Assembly (NCBI GenBank): GCA_037134755.1
Contig: JBAXLO010000032.1
Coordinates: 1 to 29,541, forward strand
From: JBAXLO01 sp037134755
GTDB taxonomy: Bacteria > Bacteroidota > Bacteroidia > Bacteroidales > JACABE01
DNA: 29,541 nt
Direction of reading: 5' to 3'
Shown: piece by piece, positions 22,816 to 29,541 of the stretch
How positions within the stretch are numbered: the first letter of the stretch is position 1
Layout of the letters: each line of letters begins with the position of its first letter
The notes under the pieces: model-generated
Told to the model about the DNA's origin: nothing
Database searches by the model: none
The model's input: only the letters and a program-made list of their open reading frames with translations
Made by a program: the position numbers and the translations under genes

Positions 22816-25587
22816 ATGGCAAAAGAAATTAAACAGAAGAATGTTTACCTATTTGGCGATAAATTTGCCGATGGAAAAGCAGATATGAAGAATCTGTTAG
22901 GTGGTAAAGGTGCAAATCTTGCAGAAATGAGTTTGATTGGTGTTCCGGTACCTCCGGGATTTACAATTACTACTGAGATGTGTACTGAATACAACCTACA
23001 TGGAAGAGATGGAGTTATTAAACTCATCAAAAAAGAAGTTGAAGCAGGTATAGCCTTTACCGAAAAGATAATGGGATCAAAGTTTGGCGACAAAAAGAAT
23101 CCTTGTCTATTCTCAGTTCGTTCAGGAGCAAGAGCTTCTATGCCGGGCATGATGGATACCATTTTAAACCTTGGCTTGAATGATGAAGTTGCGGAAGGTT
23201 TAGTTAAGAAATCTGGTAACGACAGATTTGTATGGGATTCATACAGAAGATTCGTTCAGATGTATGGTGATGTTGTAATGGGGTTAAAACCTGAATCAAA
23301 AGAAGATATTGATCCTTTTGAAGAAATCATTGAACATCTTAAAGAGAAGAAAAAAGTAACTGATGATTCTCAGTTAACTGCAGATGATTTTAAAGAATTA
23401 GTTAAGCTATTTAAGAAAGCAGTTAAAGATAAAACCGGTAAAGACTTTCCTACCGACCCATGGGAACAACTTTGGGGTTCTATCATGTCAGTATTTGACA
23501 GTTGGATGAACGAACGTGCTATTTTTTACAGAAAACTTAATAATATCCCTGCTGAATGGGGTACTGCCGTTAATGTTCAGGCTATGGTTTTCGGTAACAT
23601 GGGACTAACTTCTGCTACAGGTGTTGCTTTTACACGTGATGCAGGTACTGGTGAAGATATTTTCAATGGAGAATATTTAATCAATGCTCAAGGTGAAGAC
23701 GTTGTTGCCGGTATTCGTACTCCTCAACAAATAACCATTGAAGGTTCTATCAGATGGGCTAAATTAGCTAATGTTACCGAAGAAGACAGAGCTAAAAACT
23801 TTCCTTCATTAGAGGAAACAATGCCTAAATTATATAAAGAACTTAAGAAAACCCAACAGAAACTGGAAGATCATTACAAAGATATGCAGGATCTTGAGTT
23901 TACTATCCAAGATGGTAAATTATGGATGCTACAGACACGTAACGGTAAACGTACCGGTGCTGCCATGGTAAAGATTGCTGTTGATATGCTTGATCAGAAA
24001 ATGATTGACGAAAAGACTGCCATCTTGCGTGTTGAGCCTAACAAATTAGACGAGCTTTTGCATCCTGTTTTCGATACTACTGCTATTTCTAATGCTAAAG
24101 TTGTAGCTAAAGGTTTACCTGCTTCTCCGGGAGCTGCTACAGGTCAGATTGTTTTCCATGCTGACGAAGCTGAAGAATGGGCAGCTAAGGGCAAGAATAT
24201 TATCTTAGTTCGTATCGAAACTTCTCCTGAAGATTTAAAAGGTATGAACGTTGCCAATGGCATCTTAACTGCTCGTGGAGGTATGACTTCTCACGCTGCT
24301 GTTGTTGCACGTGGTATGGGTAAATGCTGCGTGTCAGGTGCAGGTGCTATAAAAATTGATTATAAGAAAAGAACATTAGAAACCGGTGGCATAAAATTTA
24401 AAGAAGGTGATTGGATTTCTTTAAACGGTAGCACAGGTGAAGTTTATAATGGCAAGATAGAAACCAGAACTCCTGAATTAAGTGGGGATTTTGGCAAGCT
24501 GATGAAACTAGCAGACAAAAATTCTAGAATGTTAGTTCGTACAAATGCTGACACTCCTCACGATGCAAAAGTTGCAAGAGAATTTGGAGCTCAAGGTATT
24601 GGTTTATGTCGTACTGAACATATGTTTTTCGAAGGTATTAAGATTAAAGCTATGCGCGAAATGATTTTAGCTGATGATGAAGCTGGTCGTCGTGTTGCTT
24701 TAGCTAAATTGTTACCTATGCAGCGCGAAGATTTTGAAGGTATTTTCGAAGCTATGCACGATCTTCCTGTAACTGTTCGTTTATTAGATCCACCGCTACA
24801 CGAATTCGTTCCTCACGAAGAAGAAAATCAGGCAGAAATGGCTAAAGAAATGGGCATTAGTGCTGCTGAAGTTAAAGCTAAAGTTGAGTCATTACATGAG
24901 TTCAATCCAATGTTAGGTCATAGAGGTTGCCGTTTGGGAAACACTTATCCTGAAATTTCAGAAATGCAAACACGTGCTATCATCGAAGCTGCTTTAGATC
25001 TTAAGAAAAAAGGTATTGTTGCTAAACCTGAAATCATGATCCCTTTAACAGGAACATATAAGGAAATGAAGATGCAGGAAGACATTGTTAGATCAACTAT
25101 CGAAACCGTTTTCAAAGAACGTAAAGATAAGATTGATTACCTTGTCGGAACAATGATTGAAGTTCCAAGAGCTGCTCTTGTTGCTGATAAAATTGCTGAA
25201 TCTGCTGAATTCTTCTCTTTCGGTACTAACGATTTAACACAAATGACCTTTGGTTATTCAAGAGATGACGCCGGTAAATTCTTACCTGTTTATTTAGAAA
25301 AAGGTTTACTAAAGAACGATCCATTCCAGATATTAGATCAGGAAGGTGTTGGACAGTTAATTAAAATGGCTATTGAAAGAGGAAGAAGTACACGTAAGAA
25401 ACTTAAAGTTGGTATCTGCGGCGAACATGGTGGCGAACCAAGTTCTGTTGAATTCTGCCACACTGTAGGTATGGATTACGTAAGTTGTTCACCTTTCAGA
25501 GTTCCTATTGCTCGTTTAGCTGCTGCTCAGGCTGCTCTTAAAGAAACTAAAAAGACTGTTAAGAAAGCTACCGCTAAAAAGAAATAA
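22816..25587 (+). CDS. ppdK: Pyruvate, phosphate dikinase
   Basis: 923 residues; the family is usually ~875-910. It interconverts pyruvate + ATP + phosphate with PEP + AMP + pyrophosphate in the cytoplasm, for glycolysis or gluconeogenesis. Domains in order: the N-terminal ATP-grasp part starts at VYLFGDK and LLGGKGANLAEMSLIGVPVPPGFTI, with CLFSVRSGARASMPGMMDTILNLG; the swivelling phosphohistidine domain has the motif LTARGGMTSHAAVVARGMG with the phosphorylated His at H493; the C-terminal PEP-binding barrel starts near GIGLCRTEHMF and includes EFNPMLGHRGCRL, SFGTNDLTQMTFGYSRDD and VGICGEHGGEP with the catalytic Cys at C868. The final ~17 residues (KETKKTVKKATAKKK) are a Lys-rich tail that the family normally lacks. 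It is monocistronic with its own promoter, Shine-Dalgarno sequence and terminator. Confidence 0.98.
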   Translation: MAKEIKQKNVYLFGDKFADGKADMKNLLGGKGANLAEMSLIGVPVPPGFTITTEMCTEYNLHGRDGVIKLIKKEVEAGIAFTEKIMGSKFGDKKNPCLFSVRSGARASMPGMMDTILNLGLNDEVAEGLVKKSGNDRFVWDSYRRFVQMYGDVVMGLKPESKEDIDPFEEIIEHLKEKKKVTDDSQLTADDFKELVKLFKKAVKDKTGKDFPTDPWEQLWGSIMSVFDSWMNERAIFYRKLNNIPAEWGTAVNVQAMVFGNMGLTSATGVAFTRDAGTGEDIFNGEYLINAQGEDVVAGIRTPQQITIEGSIRWAKLANVTEEDRAKNFPSLEETMPKLYKELKKTQQKLEDHYKDMQDLEFTIQDGKLWMLQTRNGKRTGAAMVKIAVDMLDQKMIDEKTAILRVEPNKLDELLHPVFDTTAISNAKVVAKGLPASPGAATGQIVFHADEAEEWAAKGKNIILVRIETSPEDLKGMNVANGILTARGGMTSHAAVVARGMGKCCVSGAGAIKIDYKKRTLETGGIKFKEGDWISLNGSTGEVYNGKIETRTPELSGDFGKLMKLADKNSRMLVRTNADTPHDAKVAREFGAQGIGLCRTEHMFFEGIKIKAMREMILADDEAGRRVALAKLLPMQREDFEGIFEAMHDLPVTVRLLDPPLHEFVPHEEENQAEMAKEMGISAAEVKAKVESLHEFNPMLGHRGCRLGNTYPEISEMQTRAIIEAALDLKKKGIVAKPEIMIPLTGTYKEMKMQEDIVRSTIETVFKERKDKIDYLVGTMIEVPRAALVADKIAESAEFFSFGTNDLTQMTFGYSRDDAGKFLPVYLEKGLLKNDPFQILDQEGVGQLIKMAIERGRSTRKKLKVGICGEHGGEPSSVEFCHTVGMDYVSCSPFRVPIARLAAAQAALKETKKTVKKATAKKK

Positions 25588-25598
25588 GTCATTTCTCT

Positions 25599-25680
25599 TT
25601 TAAACTAAATTATCTTTATTCATTTTAAAGATAATCTCAATAAAAAAGACCTCTTCTGCATGTTGCAAAAGGGGTCTTTT
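25599..25680. repeat. Terminator cassette, copy A (direct repeat with 29177-29258)
   Basis: 82 bases that match 29177-29258 in the same orientation at 74 of 82 positions, counted by eye. The block contains two hairpins: TTATCTTTA/TAAAGATAA (25610-25618 with 25626-25634) and the main terminator stem. It is followed in both copies by an AT-rich run with several TTAATTGTTAATT-like units (here 25713-25750). Confidence 0.9.
25644..25680. terminator. Bidirectional terminator between ppdK and the GH38 gene
   Basis: AAAAGACCTCTTCTGCA (25644-25660), loop TGT, then TGCAAAAGGGGTCTTTT. The 17-bp stem has one mismatch and one G-T pair, with A and T runs on both sides, so it can serve ppdK (+) and the convergent GH38-type gene (-). 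Confidence 0.92.
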
Positions 25681-25754
25681 ATTTTATTAAGTATTAAATA
25701 TAGAATCTTATTTTAATTGTTAATTCTTAATTATAAATTCTTAATTGTTAAAAA

Positions 25755-28700
25755 CTATTCAATTATCAAAGTAATAATCTCATATCCTGACAACTTTACA
25801 CGATTAATCTTTGCACCCTTTTCTTCAAATGGATTACTAATATACATTGAGCTTAAATTCTTGGTCAGAGTAATGGTAAAATCTTCCGGTACACTACTGG
25901 TATTATATAATCTTACAATATATCCATTGCCTTTTGAAACAGGCTTAATGTAGCTTACAATTACATTAGTTGAATTAACATTAAATGGAGCTACTATCTT
26001 CTGTTGACTCTTGTCAACTTGCTGAAGTAGGAGTGGTTGACTTCTTTCAACACCATATCTTGAAACCTGTGATTGATTATAAATTCCATGAGGATACAAA
26101 GAATAATTATAAGTACTTACACCACCTTGATCAGCTTTGTAATTGGTGTACCAGTAATTATTCATCACATACGAATACATTGTAGTAGAATAGTTTTGAA
26201 CTGTTTTCCAGTCAAGATTATTTGAAGTCGGTAATTCGCTGTGAAGCTCGCCTACTTCAACTAATGGCGCTTCATTTACAGTCCAGGTAATACCATAATC
26301 CTGATTGGATACATCAACCCATCGTTGCACAGAATAATAATCCTTACATGAACCCGCTAACTGATTAAATTCAGGAGATATCACACCAAAACCAAGATCC
26401 ATTCTTACTTGTCCACTTGGCACATTAAATGGATAGCCAAAATGAACAGATTCTTTTGAACGAATTGCTTTTTTATCAATCGTATTAATAATATCAACTC
26501 TATTTATACCATTAATCATTCTTATTTCTCTCTGTAACTTATTACAACCCGGCGCTTCCGACTCAATAAAGAGAGAAGCTACAAGCGGTCCGTTTTCTTT
26601 TATCTTAATTGTTGTATTCCCATTACCTTTTACATATTTAGGATCAAAACCATCAACATATAGATATTCATTCAAACCCATTTCTTTTGTATTATCCACA
26701 AGTTCTGTATTCGGATACTTAATTTTAAAGCTCTTAATACTTCCTGTTTTAGCATTTAAAGTCAATTGAAAATCATTGTTTGCAATTGTATTATTATCTA
26801 TTTTAAGATCGCCTTTAAATGTTGATTTACCGGCTTCTATATTAAACCTTTTTGAACTTAATGCAGGAACTTTATCAGCAATAAAAGCTAAATCTCCATT
26901 AGTTAAACGCTGTGAAGGAACAACAATCCCACTTTCATTTTTAACAATATCACCAACAGAACTCTGCGATGCAGGAATTACAACCATATCTGTACGATTC
27001 CATGAGTTGGTATTAATTACATCAAAATAATTTGACTTATCAACATTCGGAATTATATTTTTAGAAATATCATTCATTTGATTAGCTGCATCAATTGAAT
27101 ATTGCCCTTTAATTTTCCATTGATCTATTGCCATCTTATTATCCGGCTCACTTGTACTGTTCCATGCACCCCATGTGTGTTCGTCAAACAAAAGTATATT
27201 CTTCCATGCATTATAGAACTTATTAGTATTATATTTCTTAGGCTCAATTAATGAGTAGATAGCTTCCAATTGAACAAGCTTTTCCGATGTATTTCTTACA
27301 ACTCCAAGTTCATAAGCAGTAGAGGCTGCACCATCTTCCCAATATGGAGTTATTTCTCCTGAAAATGAAGGGATATTCGCACCATAAGTCTTCTCAAACT
27401 TATCAAAAAGTTCATCTGATGTAGCAATTACAAACTTAGGCGAAACATAATTCTCATTCCATGTCTTAACATTATCTGATAGTTCAGGGTCGGTAGTACC
27501 ATTATCACCGTTTACAGTATGTCGTAGATGAACAATTTCGTAAGGATAATTTATCTTATCAAGCCATTCATCATACTTGCACAAGCTTTTAAGATAGTCC
27601 AGTCTGTTTGGATTATTTACAGTTATACCATTAAAAAAAGAACCATATCCCCAACCAGTCATCCAATAAAGTATCTTCTCTTTTCCCGATTGCGACGACC
27701 AATAGAAAGGACGATCAGCCCAAGCAGAATTTGATTTACCAACTCTATCACCAGATTCAAAAGTACCATTAGGGCCGTTACTAAAGTATTTAACACCCGA
27801 TTGTGCCAGTGTAGGGATCATATTCCATGTTAATCCGGGCACATCAGATTCCATTACCGACTTAATTTCGATACCATATTTCTCTTTCATGCTTCTTGCA
27901 AACTCAGTAAGCTTATAAAACTCTTCAGGACGCATCAAACCGGTCAACATGTTTAAAAAAGTAGCTTGAAGTCCAATGTTTCCATTCTTAACATTATCAA
28001 TAAACTCTTTCTTCTTTTCTTCTGTAGCTGTTGCCAGAAACTCCTCTACCGCCCACATTACTTCGACATTCCATTTAAATTTAGCTTCAGCAGGATAATT
28101 CGCAGTTTTCTTTATTAAATCCAAAGCATCATATATGTTTTTAACATGTTTTTTTAATACATTTGGCTGAAGATCGGTATATCCAATATCATTATGTGCA
28201 TGAGGAAGCAAGTATATTGTTCGTTTCTTAATCGGTTTGATCATCCTTTTAACAGTAGCCATAGCTTCGCCATCTATAGTAACATTAACAGTTATTTCAG
28301 CCTCTTTTTCGACTGCTGGTAATGCAAATTCAAAGTTATTAAATCCTAGCTTTAACTTCCCTTTCTGAACCTTATCTTTATTAACAACAATAGTAGTTTT
28401 ACCATCATTACCCAGATAATTTATACCAACATAAACTATCTGATACAGCTTATTATCTTTTTTTGTAAGCAAAGGCAGCGGCAATATATCCACGCTCTTG
28501 TTTCGCATATCATACATAAAAGTCATGTACCAATCGTTAACATTAGCATTTTCTCCAACTATCTTTAATGTAAGAGGTTCTCCTTTTTTAAGCTTAGCAA
28601 TAGGAACTTTCAGATACATATATCCGTTAGCATCATTAGCCAAATCAATTTTAACTAATTTAAATGACAATTCAACACCATCAGTTGATTTAGTAGTCCA

Positions 28701-29075
28701 TACGCTATCTTTCTTAGTTTTGAAAGTTAGTGTTTTAGTATTATTTATTGATAAATCATAATTCTTCTCGCCCGTTCCGGTAAATGTTGAATAACTTGCT
28801 ATCCATACAAAATAAACGAAATCGCCTTTAACATCAGCAGGCACTTCCTGAGTTTGCCATTCAATAGCCATCTTACCCGAATTACATCTGGTTAATAGTG
28901 ATGCTTTAGCTATTGGATGAAAACAATTATACAAAAGTGTATCACCCGATATCCTTTTTACAAAACCTTTTAATGGTTTTATTTTCGAGAAATCTATAGA
29001 TGATGTCTGTGAAAATGTTTTTGTTATACCTATGATTATAACAAGGCTTGCAATTAGTAATAGTATTCTTTTCAT
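25755..29075 (-). CDS. Secreted GH38-type alpha-mannosidase-like glycoside hydrolase
   Basis: 1106 residues; signal peptide ends near KTFSQ (residue 23). An N-terminal ~265-residue beta-rich region precedes the GH38-like catalytic part, which opens with IYLLPHAHNDIGYTDLQP: H292, H294 and D296 occupy the zinc-binding 'HxHxD' position. The later SVMESDVPGLTWNM puts the likely nucleophile at D411, and HTVNGDNGTTDP, EITPYWEDGAAST and LLFDEHTWGAW continue the fold. From ~690 on, the sequence resembles the C-terminal beta-sandwich domains of GH38 enzymes. Relatives cleave alpha-mannose from glycans; the substrate here is not proven, and the AHND variant of the motif suggests a divergent subfamily. 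It has no T9SS tail. It is monocistronic, with a -7 box (29093-29100) just before the start and a 3' terminator cassette copied at 29177. Confidence 0.85.
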   Translation of the reverse strand: MKRILLLIASLVIIIGITKTFSQTSSIDFSKIKPLKGFVKRISGDTLLYNCFHPIAKASLLTRCNSGKMAIEWQTQEVPADVKGDFVYFVWIASYSTFTGTGEKNYDLSINNTKTLTFKTKKDSVWTTKSTDGVELSFKLVKIDLANDANGYMYLKVPIAKLKKGEPLTLKIVGENANVNDWYMTFMYDMRNKSVDILPLPLLTKKDNKLYQIVYVGINYLGNDGKTTIVVNKDKVQKGKLKLGFNNFEFALPAVEKEAEITVNVTIDGEAMATVKRMIKPIKKRTIYLLPHAHNDIGYTDLQPNVLKKHVKNIYDALDLIKKTANYPAEAKFKWNVEVMWAVEEFLATATEEKKKEFIDNVKNGNIGLQATFLNMLTGLMRPEEFYKLTEFARSMKEKYGIEIKSVMESDVPGLTWNMIPTLAQSGVKYFSNGPNGTFESGDRVGKSNSAWADRPFYWSSQSGKEKILYWMTGWGYGSFFNGITVNNPNRLDYLKSLCKYDEWLDKINYPYEIVHLRHTVNGDNGTTDPELSDNVKTWNENYVSPKFVIATSDELFDKFEKTYGANIPSFSGEITPYWEDGAASTAYELGVVRNTSEKLVQLEAIYSLIEPKKYNTNKFYNAWKNILLFDEHTWGAWNSTSEPDNKMAIDQWKIKGQYSIDAANQMNDISKNIIPNVDKSNYFDVINTNSWNRTDMVVIPASQSSVGDIVKNESGIVVPSQRLTNGDLAFIADKVPALSSKRFNIEAGKSTFKGDLKIDNNTIANNDFQLTLNAKTGSIKSFKIKYPNTELVDNTKEMGLNEYLYVDGFDPKYVKGNGNTTIKIKENGPLVASLFIESEAPGCNKLQREIRMINGINRVDIINTIDKKAIRSKESVHFGYPFNVPSGQVRMDLGFGVISPEFNQLAGSCKDYYSVQRWVDVSNQDYGITWTVNEAPLVEVGELHSELPTSNNLDWKTVQNYSTTMYSYVMNNYWYTNYKADQGGVSTYNYSLYPHGIYNQSQVSRYGVERSQPLLLQQVDKSQQKIVAPFNVNSTNVIVSYIKPVSKGNGYIVRLYNTSSVPEDFTITLTKNLSSMYISNPFEEKGAKINRVKLSGYEIITLIIE

Positions 29076-29092
29076 TGTTATTATTTTTTGTG

Positions 29093-29100
29093 CAAATATA
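29093..29100 (-). promoter_or_regulatory. -7 promoter box TATATTTG for the GH38-type gene
   Basis: The minus strand reads GAGTATATTTGCACAAA, a perfect TAnnTTTG, 17 bases before the ATG at 29075, so the leader is very short. Confidence 0.72.
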
Positions 29101-29176
29101 CTCCTTTAATCAATACTGTGAATAATTATTAATGTAAATTATTACAATCATTCTAAAATAAAATAATGATTTATCA

Positions 29177-29258
29177 TTTAAACTAATTTATCTTTAATCA
29201 ATTTAAAGATAATCCCAATAAAAAAGACCTCTTCTGCACAATGCAAAAGAGGTCTTTT
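29177..29258. repeat. Terminator cassette, copy B (direct repeat with 25599-25680)
   Basis: Matches copy A with eight differences, three of them clustered in the terminator loop and one that restores a perfect base pair in the stem. The TTATCTTTA/TAAAGATAA hairpin is also kept. An AT-rich TTAATTGTTAATT run follows (29298-29322), as in copy A. Confidence 0.9.
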
Positions 29259-29262
29259 TTTT
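29222..29262. terminator. Bidirectional terminator at the 3' side of the last gene
   Basis: AAAAGACCTCTTCTGCA (29222-29238), loop CAA, then TGCAAAAGAGGTCTTTT and more T. It is flanked by T-runs on both strands. It lies about 65 bases past the stop of the minus-strand gene at 29324 and is the most likely terminator for it. Confidence 0.92.
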
Positions 29263-29323
29263 GTTAATCCTTTTAAATAAAAACTTATCTAAATTATTAA
29301 TTGTTAATTGTTAATTATTAATT

Positions 29324-29541
29324 CTAAATCGCCTCCGTTTCCATCATAAATCCTAGATCTGTAATTTCACCTTTTTTAATAATAAAACTAAAATTAATAG
29401 TAGCAAACCCCGTACAACTCAATACACCTATATATTCACCTGGCAACATTTGTTCTTTTGATATTTCCCCACTAACATCACTCATGGCAACAAAATTCAT
29501 AGATAATACCGAAAATTCAACATTCTGGATAGGTTCACCGG
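29324..29541 (-). CDS. C-terminal fragment of a protein with a carboxypeptidase-regulatory-like domain (partial, runs off window)
   Basis: The last 72 codons of a minus-strand frame that continues beyond the window edge, ending at TAG (29326-29324). The sequence begins GEPIQNVEFSVLSMNFVAMS, then DVSGEISKEQMLPGEYIGVL and ATINFSFIIKKGEITDLGFMM. The pattern 'G.pi.nv...s...G.i....l.pGeY' and the final strand pair fit a carboxypeptidase-regulatory/CnaB-like beta-sandwich. It has no T9SS sorting domain at its end. The rest of the protein, and hence its function, cannot be seen. The terminator at 29222-29262 fits as its transcription end. Confidence 0.6.
   Translation of the reverse strand, partial: GEPIQNVEFSVLSMNFVAMSDVSGEISKEQMLPGEYIGVLSCTGFATINFSFIIKKGEITDLGFMMETEAI

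Noticed and set aside
22845..23162. 105-codon minus-strand frame inside ppdK
   Set aside because: Antisense shadow of a highly conserved coding region.
25599..29258. Composite transposon around the GH38-type gene
   Set aside because: The flanking direct repeats are terminators with AT-rich tails, not insertion sequences. There is no transposase or terminal inverted repeat.

Overview
This AT-rich window comes from a Bacteroidota chromosome; I cannot fix the order. Four things point there. Five secreted proteins end in type IX secretion system (T9SS) type A sorting domains (YPNP-like motif, then a G-IY-F/V-like strand near the C-terminus). Several genes have the Bacteroidota -7 promoter box TAnnTTTG. 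Most starts lack a Shine-Dalgarno sequence. The folP / DUF1599 / DoxX (BT_3928-type) cluster is also typical. No tRNA, rRNA, transposase or CRISPR array is visible.

Layout. 1-346: the end of an array of 21-bp tandem repeats. 462-2573 (-): a ComEC-type DNA-uptake channel. 2757-4676 (-) and 4957-6846 (+): two divergent secreted proteins built from the same thioredoxin-like, Ig-like and adhesin-like modules in opposite order. 6949-8355 (-): a DUF4403 lipoprotein. 8542-9534 (-): an aldo/keto reductase. 9638-10888 (-): a secreted SGNH hydrolase with PKD and T9SS domains. 11041-12195 (-): a sialidase. 12248-12530: a palindromic REP-like element, a short orphan reading-frame tail and a strong terminator. 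12541-13419 (-): folP. 13466-15167 (+): a DUF1599 protein and a DoxX-like membrane protein. 15230-16104: gene-poor, with a second 21-bp repeat.

16105-17916 (+) is a T9SS-secreted PKD protein interrupted by an in-frame TAA. At 18056-22485 (+) lies a tight three-gene cluster: an ECF sigma factor starting at TTG; a protein overlapping it by one base that joins a cytoplasmic anti-sigma-like segment, one membrane helix, a long charged linker and an outer-membrane beta-barrel; and a large T9SS-secreted beta-propeller protein. The C-terminal third of that last protein is paralogous to the interrupted gene upstream. The sigma / trans-envelope barrel / secreted protein cluster is the best candidate for an undescribed signalling system: one polypeptide could link the cell surface to a sigma factor in the cytoplasm.

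22816-25587 (+): pyruvate phosphate dikinase, with an unusually good Shine-Dalgarno sequence. 25755-29075 (-): a secreted GH38-type alpha-mannosidase-like enzyme. 29324 to the window edge (-): the end of a further gene. An 82-bp terminator cassette is duplicated (about 90% identical) on both sides of the GH38 gene.

Taken together, this is a cell-envelope and secretion-rich stretch. Sialidase, GH38 enzyme and SGNH esterase suggest attack on complex glycans. The housekeeping genes (folP, ppdK) sit between accessory genes.
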